6,786 nucleotides of DNA, taken from Actinobacteria bacterium UBA5975. GTDB taxonomy: Bacteria > Actinomycetota > Actinomycetes > Nanopelagicales > Nanopelagicaceae. Made by a program: the position numbers and the translations under genes. The notes under the pieces were generated by a model. The model made no database searches and had not been told where the DNA came from. It was given only the letters and a program-made list of their open reading frames with translations. Of the stretch, positions 1-5,736 are shown in pieces; position 1 is the stretch's first letter; each line of letters opens with the position of its first letter. The DNA is taken from positions 491-7,276 of the forward strand of contig DJBN01000109.1 of NCBI GenBank assembly GCA_002430075.1, written 5' to 3'.

Positions 1-101
1 ATTGCTGAGTAGTGAACGAATACATCTTGTCCGCCACCATCAACTGCAATGAAACCGAAACCCTTTTCAGAGTTGAACCACTTAACTGTGCCTGTTGCCA
101 T
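1..101 (-). CDS. Cold shock protein, CspA family (partial, N-terminal part)
   Basis: Small single-stranded nucleic-acid-binding protein of the cold shock domain (CSD/OB-fold) family, acting in the cytoplasm as an RNA chaperone. The reverse strand starts ATG GCA ACA GGC and gives [18 protein letters not shown] followed by [15 protein letters not shown]. This contains both RNA-binding motifs: RNP1-like KGFGFI (residues 13-18) and RNP2-like VFVHYSA (residues 27-33). Only 33 complete codons and two bases of the next are present, because the gene runs off the left edge; family members are usually about 65-70 residues. The start is fixed by the conserved M-A-x-G-T-V-K-W-F-N opening. A Shine-Dalgarno-like GAAGGA (complement of 115-120) lies about 13 nt upstream, which is slightly far. 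It is divergent from the DUF3145 gene. The paralogue cannot be told from this fragment. Confidence 0.96.
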   Translation of the reverse strand, partial: MATGTVKWFNSEKGFGFIAVDGGGQDVFVHYSA

Positions 102-423
102 ATGTTTTTACTATTCCTTCGATATGTTGGGAGTTCGAGAATTCCTCGACCACCAGTCTTCGTCTTGCGTTCAGCCATACCGAGTAAAGAAGTAAATCTA
201 ACAACGGGTACTGATAAAGCGTCCGACTAGGGAAAATGGTACCTGCTACCTACGCGTATGCCTATTCCCGGTTTTGAAAACTCACGCTCAAAATGAAGCT
301 ACTTATGGGCGCTGCCTTCACAAAGTGATAAAAAGGGCGTATAAATGAGGTACTCACTAGCAGTTGGCAGCACTTTGTGGATCGGGGAAGGTCGCACAAT
401 CAGCGCCTTGCTAGGAGCTCTAC
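102..423. other. Divergent intergenic region between the cold shock gene and the DUF3145 gene
   Basis: These 322 bases hold no convincing gene. The left part (about 102-230) would be the 5' leader of the minus-strand cold shock gene. It contains the Shine-Dalgarno GAAGGA (complement of 115-120) and a small hairpin at 135-149 (TCGAG, 5-nt loop, CTCGA). I could not find a confident -35/-10 pair for the cold shock gene. The right part holds a good plus-strand promoter at 317-345 and the Shine-Dalgarno AGGAG at 413-417 for the DUF3145 gene. Short reading frames here are unsupported. Confidence 0.7.
317..345 (+). promoter_or_regulatory. Sigma70-type promoter for the DUF3145 gene
   Basis: TTCACA (317-322) matches the -35 consensus TTGACA at 5 of 6 positions. 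It is followed by a 17-nt spacer and TATAAA (340-345), which matches the -10 consensus TATAAT at 5 of 6. Transcription would start near 352, giving a leader of about 70 nt before the ATG at 424. The ATG is served by AGGAG at 413-417 with 6-nt spacing. This is the best-matching promoter in the window. It is predicted by eye only. Confidence 0.6.
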
Positions 424-909
424 ATGCACGACAAACATCTCAGCGGTCTGGTCGTAATCCACTCTGCGCCATCTGCCCTGCGTCAACATATCGAGTGGGG
501 ACTTAACTCACTTCTGGGCACACCCCAATCAATCTTTTGGCGCGAACAACCTTTAGATGTTGGAACAGTTCGCACACATCTGGAATTTCGGGCATCTCTT
601 GGAACTGCTGCCAAGATTGCTACCGCTCTAAAGAACTGGCACTACCTCAAATTTGAAGTGCATGAAATAGGTATGAACTCGGGAGAGATGTTTCGTTTTA
701 CTCCTGATCTTGGAATACATCGTGGCATCATTGATGCAGCCGGATCCGTTCTCATCTCTGAGAATATTCTGCGAAAAGCAATCTCAAACTTTGACGACAT
801 AGCAATGCGTGATGAATTAGAGGTTGCACTCGGAGTTTCCTGGGACTTGGAGCTAGAGCCCTACCGCGGAGTAGACCTTCAGGAAGTTCAAAGGCTACAC
901 GCCATCTAA
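424..909 (+). CDS. DUF3145 family protein (actinobacterial, function unknown)
   Basis: A 161-residue soluble protein with no signal peptide or membrane segment. I recognise it as DUF3145 from four blocks: GLVVIHSAPSALRQHIEWGL (residues 8-27), the FWREQP then GTVRTHLEF stretch (38-55), GTAAKIATALKNWHYLKFEV (60-79), and SWDLELEPYR (139-148) near the C-terminus. The length fits the family, which I know only from Actinobacteria and which has no assigned biochemical role. The start is supported by AGGAG (413-417) six bases before the ATG, and the family pattern begins a few residues later. A good promoter lies at 317-345. The stop is 21 nt before the SIMPL gene start, so read-through into that gene is possible. 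From memory, DUF3145 genes also occur next to the FAS-II operon in Streptomyces, so a role tied to lipid synthesis is a guess from context. No catalytic motif is visible. Confidence 0.9.
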   Translation: MHDKHLSGLVVIHSAPSALRQHIEWGLNSLLGTPQSIFWREQPLDVGTVRTHLEFRASLGTAAKIATALKNWHYLKFEVHEIGMNSGEMFRFTPDLGIHRGIIDAAGSVLISENILRKAISNFDDIAMRDELEVALGVSWDLELEPYRGVDLQEVQRLHAI

Positions 910-918
910 TTTCCTAGA

Positions 919-924
919 TACAAT
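919..924 (+). promoter_or_regulatory. Candidate -10 element for a leaderless SIMPL transcript
   Basis: TACAAT matches the TATAAT consensus at 5 of 6 positions and lies exactly 6 nt before the ATG at 931. Transcription starting at the usual distance would therefore begin at or next to the A of the start codon. No Shine-Dalgarno sequence is present in the 21-nt gap after the DUF3145 stop, which fits a leaderless message. No good -35 element is visible 16-18 nt upstream. Confidence 0.45.
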
Positions 925-930
925 TTTTCT

Positions 931-1686
931 ATGACTTCACAAGCTCCTATGACCTCAGTGGAACGCCGCCAATCTATTCTCTATATTGTAATCGCGCTCA
1001 TTCTTGCAGTTGCACTCGGCGGAGGACTGGTCAAAGTTGGTGCAGGATTTGCATCGCGTAATGCAAATGGAATTACGATGACAGGATCTGCCAAGACAAC
1101 TGCCACCGCTGATAACGCAGTATGGACTCTCAATATTTCACTGACACGTCCAACTGTGGCCGATGCCGTCACTCGCGTTGGCAGCGATGTTGCTTCCGTT
1201 ACTAAATACTTGACTAATGGTGGAATCCCTGCCAGTGCGTTGACCTTAGGTTCAGTTTCTACCTACGGCAATGAAGAATGGGTTAATGGCAACACCACAG
1301 GCAGAATTCTTAACTACCGCGCCTCACGCGATGTGGTTGTGCGCAGCACTGATGTGCAATTAATTTCAAAGCTATCTCAAGAGATTGGTACTCTCTTGCA
1401 AACTGGAGTTTCAGTTAATAATTACGGACCCCAGTACTACATCTCAACCCTTCCTGATATGCGACCAAAGCTTCTGGGTGAGGCAATGATGGATGCAAAG
1501 GTGCGCGCTGAAGCGATTACGAAGGCGGTAGGCGGCAACGTCGGAGCAGTTCAATCAGTCAAATCTGGGGTATTCCAAGTGACAACTCCGGATTCAACGA
1601 TGACGCAAGATACGGGTGCTTATGACACTACAAGTATTGAAAAGAGCGTTACAACGACTGTTTCGGTCACTTTCGCCCTTAAGTAA
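931..1686 (+). CDS. Membrane-anchored SIMPL-domain (DUF541) protein
   Basis: A 251-residue protein. A short polar N-terminus (1-14) is followed by one hydrophobic segment (about 15-39, SILYIVIALILAVALGGG onward), then a SIMPL/DUF541 domain (about 47-251), probably outside the membrane. Family features are the opening GITMTGSAKTTATADNAVW, the Y-x-A-S-R-D-V-V-V strand (about 129-137), the LLGEAMMDAKVRAEAITKAV helix (181-200) and a C-terminal beta strand ending in VSVTFALK. SIMPL proteins (relatives of YggE and BP26) have no settled biochemical role; oxidative stress and envelope functions have been proposed. A signal anchor is more likely than a cleaved signal, as I see no clear cleavage site. 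The start at 931 lacks a Shine-Dalgarno but fits a leaderless start. ATG at 949 is an alternative that would drop six residues. The gene converges on accD6 with one base between stops. Confidence 0.85.
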   Translation: MTSQAPMTSVERRQSILYIVIALILAVALGGGLVKVGAGFASRNANGITMTGSAKTTATADNAVWTLNISLTRPTVADAVTRVGSDVASVTKYLTNGGIPASALTLGSVSTYGNEEWVNGNTTGRILNYRASRDVVVRSTDVQLISKLSQEIGTLLQTGVSVNNYGPQYYISTLPDMRPKLLGEAMMDAKVRAEAITKAVGGNVGAVQSVKSGVFQVTTPDSTMTQDTGAYDTTSIEKSVTTTVSVTFALK

Positions 1687-1687
1687 A

Positions 1688-3067
1688 TTAGAGCGGAATG
1701 TTGCCGTGTGAACCACGGCGATATTCCGCTTCTGAAAGCGCCTTAGCAATAGCGCTACGAGTCGAATCTGGATTGATCATCTGATCAACTGCGCCAATTT
1801 CAATTGCTTTAGCAACGCCCCCTGAAACTTTCTCATGCTCTGCGGCAAGCTCCAACTCCATATCTTCGCGTTGCTCGGCAGGAAGACCTGCAAGTATTCG
1901 ACGGTGTAAAACGCGCACTGCAGCAACTGCCCCCATTACAGAGACTTCGGCATCTGGCCATGCAAAGACGCGAGTAGCGCCAAGGGATTTTGAATTCATC
2001 GCAACAAATGCGCCGCCATATGCCTTGCGAGTGATAACTGTAACGCGCGGAACAACTGCTTCACCAAAAGCGTGGAGCAATTTTGCACCTCGACGAACCG
2101 CGCCTTCCCATTCTTGGCCAATGCCAGGTAAGAAACCTGTTACATCGGCGATAACAATAAGTGGAATGCCGAAGGCATCACACGTGCGAACAAAGCGAGC
2201 GGCTTTTTCACCGGCTGCAGAATCTAGAACTCCGCCGATAACTTGTGGGTTATTAGCAATAACGCCAACGGTGCGAGCACCCAGGCGCCCAATGACCGTG
2301 GTCATATTTTGCGCCCACATATCGAGCAGTTCCAGCTTTTCACTATCTGAATCAAGAATGGCATCGACCAATGGGTGAACGTCATATATGCGCTTCTTTG
2401 AATCTGGTACTAGATGCGCAAGTGGCACATCGTCAACGTTTAGTGACATCAAACCTTGATTGGCAAAGAGAGATACGAGATCTTGAATCTCAGAGAATGC
2501 AATATCTTCAGTCGGCGCAATGACATGCGCAACGCCAGAATTCTTACTATGTGCTTCAGGCCCACCAAGTAGCGCCATATCGACGATATCGCCGGTGACA
2601 GATTTAACGACATCAGGTCCTGTCACAAAGATACGTCCTTCTGGTGCAAGTACAACGACATCTGTAAGGGCTGGTCCGTATGCGCCACCGCCTGCAGTTG
2701 GTCCAAGTACAAGTGAGAGCTGAGGAATTCTTCCACTGGCTGTGACCATTACTTGAAAGACTTCTCCGAAGGCATTAAGAGATGCAACTCCATCACTTAA
2801 TCGCGCTCCACCTGAATGCCAGATTCCGATAACGGGGACTTGCGCACCCATTGCCGCACGGTATGCCTGAACAATAACTTCCGACCCTTCGATTCCAAGA
2901 GCGCCACCCTTGACTGTAGGATCGGATGCGAAGACAACCACCTTGTTTCTTTTTACAAAACCGGTAGCAGCAACCATTCCGCAATTAGTCCGGGGGACCA
3001 GTAATTCGTAAGAACCGCCATCAAGTAACTTGGCGATACGAAGTTCGGGATCGAGGATGTGTTCCAT
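1688..3067 (-). CDS. accD6: Acyl-CoA carboxylase carboxyltransferase (beta) subunit, AccD6 type
   Basis: A 459-residue biotin-dependent carboxyltransferase beta subunit of the PCCB/AccD family. It transfers CO2 from carboxybiotin to acetyl-CoA (possibly also propionyl-CoA) to give malonyl-CoA for FAS-II. The N-terminal crotonase-like half has the oxyanion-hole segments HSGGARLSDGVASL (84-97) and TAGGGAYGPALTD (124-136), then FVTGPDVVKSVTG (147-159). The C-terminal half has NNPQVIGGVLDS (272-283), GFLPGIGQEWEGAVRRGAKL (311-330) and KAYGGAFVAMNSKSLG (348-363), ending RRGSHGNIPL. Length and wording are closer to mycobacterial AccD6 than to longer PccB proteins. It needs a biotin carboxylase/BCCP alpha subunit (AccA3-like), which is not in the window. 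It follows the fabF stop by 9 nt with no clear Shine-Dalgarno, so translation is probably coupled to fabF. As last gene of the operon it supplies the malonyl-CoA used by FabD. Confidence 0.93.
   Translation of the reverse strand: MEHILDPELRIAKLLDGGSYELLVPRTNCGMVAATGFVKRNKVVVFASDPTVKGGALGIEGSEVIVQAYRAAMGAQVPVIGIWHSGGARLSDGVASLNAFGEVFQVMVTASGRIPQLSLVLGPTAGGGAYGPALTDVVVLAPEGRIFVTGPDVVKSVTGDIVDMALLGGPEAHSKNSGVAHVIAPTEDIAFSEIQDLVSLFANQGLMSLNVDDVPLAHLVPDSKKRIYDVHPLVDAILDSDSEKLELLDMWAQNMTTVIGRLGARTVGVIANNPQVIGGVLDSAAGEKAARFVRTCDAFGIPLIVIADVTGFLPGIGQEWEGAVRRGAKLLHAFGEAVVPRVTVITRKAYGGAFVAMNSKSLGATRVFAWPDAEVSVMGAVAAVRVLHRRILAGLPAEQREDMELELAAEHEKVSGGVAKAIEIGAVDQMINPDSTRSAIAKALSEAEYRRGSHGNIPL
1692..1730 (+). 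terminator. Hairpin terminator for the SIMPL gene, embedded in the accD6 3' end
   Basis: AGCGGAATGTTGCCGTG (1692-1708), loop TGAAC (1709-1713), then CACGGCGATATTCCGCT (1714-1730). In plus-strand RNA all 17 positions pair: 15 Watson-Crick and two G-U wobbles (1700/1722 and 1702/1720). In minus-strand RNA those two positions become A-C mismatches. The hairpin starts 5 nt after the SIMPL stop, so it is placed and polarised to end the SIMPL transcript, while its opposite strand encodes the last codons of accD6. There is no U-tract after it in the plus direction. It may also stop the FAS-II transcript in the other direction, less efficiently. Confidence 0.65.
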
Positions 3068-3076
3068 GGCTTTAGG

Positions 3077-4315
3077 CTAGAGCGATTTGAATGCAAGTAC
3101 TACGTTGTGGCCACCAAAACCGAAAGAATCATTGAGCGCTGCAATATCACCCGCGGGAAGTTGGCGTGGTGTGTCGCGTACAACATCGACTGTTACGGCT
3201 GGGTCTAAGTTTTCAATATTAATTGTCGGAGGAGCAAGGCGTTCTTGGAGCGCTTTAACAATAAATACGGATTCGATTGCACCGGCTCCGCCAAGTAAGT
3301 GGCCTGTCATTGATTTCGTTGCAGAGACTGCAACGTGGTCCGCATCTTTTCCAAGTGCCTTGCGCAGCGCATTTGCCTCAGCAACATCGCCTGCTGGAGT
3401 TGAAGTTGCATGCGCATTTAAATGAACAATATCTTTTGTAGATAATCCAGAATTTTGTAGTGCAAATTTGATTGCACGCTGGACTCCACCACCTTCTGGA
3501 TCAGGAGCAGCAATGTGATAACCATCGGAAGACAAGCCTTGTCCACCGATTTCACAGTAAATCTTTGCACCGCGCGCTTTTGCGCTTTCGTACTCTTCAA
3601 GAATTAGCACGCCGCCGCCTTCGCCAAGGACGAAACCATCTCGGTCGATGTCGTAGGGGCGAGATGCACGTTCTGGAGCATCATTACGAGTTGAAAGCGC
3701 CTTCATTGCAGCAAAGCCCGCCATTGGCAATTGATGAATCGCAGCTTCGACTCCACCGGCGACAATGATGTCTGCGCGGTTGCTCTTAATCATTTCAAAT
3801 GCATAACCGACTGCTTCAGCCCCCGATGCGCAAGCGCTGACAGGCGTATGAACGCCGGCTTTAGCTTGTAATTCAAGACCAACATTTGCCGCAGGGCCAT
3901 TAGGCATCAACATAGGAACAGTGTGAGGACTTACCCCCCGCGCACCTTTTTCATTGAGATTAACAAATTGATCCAAGAGGGTGATTACTCCGCCGATACC
4001 GGATGCGATAACGACGCCTAAACGTTCCTTATCAATGTCATTGGGAGATCCTGCATCTTTCCAGGCTTCGCGGGAGGCAATGAGGGCAAACTGTTCAGAT
4101 CGATCGAGCCTGCGCATTTCAACGCGCTCCATCTGATCTGCAGGTTCTGTCGCAACGCGCGCAGCAAAGTGAACTGGAAGAAGCTCTCGCCAATCTTCGG
4201 TCAGAAGCCTTACTCCACTTTGACCGGCTAAGAGCGCCTTCCATGTGGAGTCGACATCTGCGCCCAGAGGGGTGGTAGCTCCTAGGCCAGTTACTACTAC
4301 GCGACGTTGTGACAT
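3077..4315 (-). CDS. fabF: Beta-ketoacyl-ACP synthase II (KAS II, KasA-like)
   Basis: A 412-residue elongating condensing enzyme that joins acyl chains to malonyl-ACP with loss of CO2. The thiolase fold carries the expected Cys-His-His triad: Cys162 in PVSACASGAEAVG, His302 in LNAHATSTPAGD and His339 in SATKSMTGHLLGGAG, with conserved Lys334. GEGGGVLILEE (231-241) and the glycine-rich C-terminus NDSFGFGGHNVVLAF are also typical. The NAHAT form of the histidine motif resembles mycobacterial KasA rather than the NAHGT of many FabF proteins. This is the only elongating KAS here, whereas mycobacteria have kasA and kasB side by side. It begins 33 nt after the acpP stop. The start ATG is forced by the conserved RRVVVTGLG opening. 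An AGG lies only 3 nt before it, too close for a normal ribosome site, whereas TAATAT lies 6 nt before it, so an additional leaderless start is possible. Confidence 0.95.
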   Translation of the reverse strand: MSQRRVVVTGLGATTPLGADVDSTWKALLAGQSGVRLLTEDWRELLPVHFAARVATEPADQMERVEMRRLDRSEQFALIASREAWKDAGSPNDIDKERLGVVIASGIGGVITLLDQFVNLNEKGARGVSPHTVPMLMPNGPAANVGLELQAKAGVHTPVSACASGAEAVGYAFEMIKSNRADIIVAGGVEAAIHQLPMAGFAAMKALSTRNDAPERASRPYDIDRDGFVLGEGGGVLILEEYESAKARGAKIYCEIGGQGLSSDGYHIAAPDPEGGGVQRAIKFALQNSGLSTKDIVHLNAHATSTPAGDVAEANALRKALGKDADHVAVSATKSMTGHLLGGAGAIESVFIVKALQERLAPPTINIENLDPAVTVDVVRDTPRQLPAGDIAALNDSFGFGGHNVVLAFKSL

Positions 4316-4321
4316 ATACCT

Positions 4322-4327
4322 ATATTA
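4322..4327 (-). promoter_or_regulatory. Possible internal -10 element upstream of fabF
   Basis: On the minus strand TAATAT (4 of 6 to TATAAT) is followed by six bases (AGGTAT) and then the fabF ATG. This is the same spacing as at the SIMPL and fabD starts. There is no recognisable -35, and the short AT-rich acpP-fabF spacer raises the chance of a random match, so this is a weak call. Confidence 0.25.
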
Positions 4328-4348
4328 AATCTTGAGCGTTGAATCTGC

Positions 4349-4597
4349 TTATGCCGCTGCGTTAACGATGAAGTTAACTGCGTCGCCCACTGTTGCAAGG
4401 TCAGTTACCTTCTCATCAGGAATCTTGACGCCAAAGCGCTCTTCGCATGCAACGACAACTTCAACCATGCTGAGAGAATCAACCTCTAAGTCGTCGGTGA
4501 AGTTTTTATCAAGTTCGATTGATGCAGCTGGAATACCTGCTACTTCCTCAACTATCTCTTTAATTCCTGCAAGTACATCTGCTGGTGAGAGCGCCAT
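4349..4597 (-). CDS. acpP: Acyl carrier protein
   Basis: An 82-residue acidic carrier protein that holds growing acyl chains on a 4'-phosphopantetheine arm in the cytoplasm. The attachment site is Ser41 in DDLEVDSLSMVEVV, the standard D-S-L motif at the start of helix II. Helix III and the C-terminus (CEERFGVKIPDEKVTDLATVGD onward) are canonical. It is of ordinary bacterial length and lacks the long C-terminal tail of mycobacterial AcpM. The start is supported by AAAGGA (complement of 4604-4609) with 6-nt spacing. It sits between fabH and fabF, but 113 nt separate it from fabH, much more than any other gap in the operon. ACP is normally needed in excess over the enzymes, so a separate promoter or RNA processing here is plausible, though I could not pick out a convincing promoter. 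Confidence 0.97.
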   Translation of the reverse strand: MALSPADVLAGIKEIVEEVAGIPAASIELDKNFTDDLEVDSLSMVEVVVACEERFGVKIPDEKVTDLATVGDAVNFIVNAAA

Positions 4598-4710
4598 TAT
4601 TTATCCTTTGCTATGTCGATCATGTGGTTTCCATCTATGTTGCTAGGTGAGCAATTCTCTACGAAAAGGGGTCGTACTTCCCAGTAAATCGGTAGGTAAT
4701 CTCGAAAAAA
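4598..4710 (-). other. Long fabH-acpP spacer
   Basis: At 113 nt this is the only sizeable gap in an operon whose other junctions are an overlap of 14 nt, a gap of 33 nt and a gap of 9 nt. Besides the Shine-Dalgarno of acpP, it contains a small hairpin at 4640-4654 (minus strand TTGCT, loop CACCT, AGCAA). At its fabH end is an AT-rich inverted repeat followed by U residues (listed separately). No promoter that I trust and no small reading frame with support was found. Confidence 0.5.
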
Positions 4711-4731
4711 TTACGGTTTTGGAGGTAATTT
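4708..4731 (-). repeat. AT-rich inverted repeat at the fabH stop (weak terminator or attenuator candidate)
   Basis: On the minus strand AAATTAC (complement of 4725-4731), a 10-nt loop and GTAATTT (complement of 4708-4714) form a perfect 7-bp stem spanning the fabH stop codon. It continues directly into further T residues, giving a run of six T. The stem has one G-C pair only, so it would be weak and at most partly terminating. Confidence 0.3.
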
Positions 4732-5736
4732 CACAACTTGGCCCGCATAAACGAGACCTGCGCCATATCCAATGAGCAGGGCCAACTTCCCATGCAGCTT
4801 TGGGTGTTTTTTGAGGATCGCCTCCATTGCAAGTGGAATTGATGCTGCAGATGTATTTCCATTGACACGGATATCATCTGCAATTAAAACCGAATCTGGC
4901 ACACCCAGCTCTTTCGCCATTGTCTCGATAATTCGAATATTGGCTTGATGAGGAATGAATGCATCAATATCGTTAACTGTAAGTCCTGCAGATTCAAGGG
5001 CTTTATTTGCCGCCTTGCTCACTGAAAATACTGCCCAGCGAAAAACTTTCTGGCCCTCTTGAGAAATATTTGGCCACTTACCGCCGGCCTTTGTCAATTG
5101 AGTTTCGGTATCGCGAATATCAATCCATGATGGGTCCATCAAGATTGAGTCCCGGTTATCAGCATCAGATCCCCATTCGACAGGGCCAATCCCAGTTTCC
5201 TTCGATGCAGCAATCACAACAGCGCCTGCGCCATCTGCGAAGATAAATGCGGTCGCACGATCGTTAGGGTCTGTGAAATCTGAAATCTTTTCAGCGCCAA
5301 CTACCAAAACCTTTTTAGATGTTCCAGATTTGATGAAGTCATTTGCCATCGAGACTCCATAGGAAAAGCCAGCACATGCTGCATTGATATCAAAGGCAGC
5401 AGCTTTGGGATGTCCCAGCCTTTGCAGAATTGCAGTAGCCGCAGATGGTGCTTGGAAGGGGAATGTAATAGTTGCAACAATGAGGGTATCAATATCGGTA
5501 ATTACCAACTTTGCATTTTTGAGCGCATCTTCAACAGCCCATGTGGCCATATCAAGCAGAGATTCATCAGCACCTGCAATGCGGCGAGACTCAATTCCGG
5601 TGCGTTGTTGAATCCATTCATCGCTGGATTCAATACGGTCGACTATCTCTGAGTTAGGTACAAGGCGCTTAGGCCGATAGACCCCGACAGAAAGTATTTC
5701 GCTCTCACTGCCAGTTCTGGATTTAATTGCGGACAT
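4711..5736 (-). CDS. fabH: Beta-ketoacyl-ACP synthase III
   Basis: A 341-residue initiating condensing enzyme that joins an acyl-CoA primer to malonyl-ACP. The catalytic triad is Cys121 (in DINAACAGFSYG), His263 (in IPHQANIRI) and Asn294 (in NGNTSAASIPLAM). SSDEWIQQRTGIESRRIAG (37-55) and the C-terminal LLIGYGAGLVYAGQVV are diagnostic. I chose the ATG at 5736, giving MSAIKSRTGSESEILSVGVY, because GGGGGA lies 4 nt upstream; in-frame ATGs at 5748 and 5778 lack a Shine-Dalgarno and lie deeper in fabD. This gives a 14-nt overlap with the fabD end, so the two are probably translationally coupled. The residue matching E. coli Phe87 at the primer-channel gate appears to be Ala96 (mycobacterial FabH has Thr), which suggests tolerance of longer or branched acyl-CoA primers. 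That is an inference from hand alignment. Confidence 0.94.
   Translation of the reverse strand: MSAIKSRTGSESEILSVGVYRPKRLVPNSEIVDRIESSDEWIQQRTGIESRRIAGADESLLDMATWAVEDALKNAKLVITDIDTLIVATITFPFQAPSAATAILQRLGHPKAAAFDINAACAGFSYGVSMANDFIKSGTSKKVLVVGAEKISDFTDPNDRATAFIFADGAGAVVIAASKETGIGPVEWGSDADNRDSILMDPSWIDIRDTETQLTKAGGKWPNISQEGQKVFRWAVFSVSKAANKALESAGLTVNDIDAFIPHQANIRIIETMAKELGVPDSVLIADDIRVNGNTSAASIPLAMEAILKKHPKLHGKLALLIGYGAGLVYAGQVVKLPPKP

Noticed and set aside
1..178. Minus-strand open frame starting at ATG 178 (MAERKTKTGGRGILELPTYR onward) that runs through the cold shock gene in another frame to the window edge
   Set aside because: It has no Shine-Dalgarno, most of it overlaps the confident csp frame, and I do not recognise the product. 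It might be a leader peptide, but nothing supports that beyond the lack of a stop.
12..230. Plus-strand 72-codon open frame across the cold shock start and leader
   Set aside because: It is antisense to csp, with unconvincing composition and no ribosome site.
2025..2378. Plus-strand open frame of 117 codons opposite accD6
   Set aside because: It is a shadow of the conserved accD6 coding sequence, rich in Ser, Thr, Pro and Arg as expected from the reverse complement.
3074..3079. TAGCCT six bases before the accD6 ATG as a further leaderless promoter
   Set aside because: It matches the -10 consensus at only 3 of 6 positions and coincides with the fabF stop; coupling to fabF is a simpler explanation.
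3087..3768. Two plus-strand open frames opposite fabF
   Set aside because: They are antisense shadows of fabF, which has all catalytic motifs in frame; there is no ribosome site or family resemblance.
4332..4646. Plus-strand 104-codon open frame opposite acpP
   Set aside because: It is antisense to a confidently identified acpP and has low-complexity Ser/Thr-rich composition.
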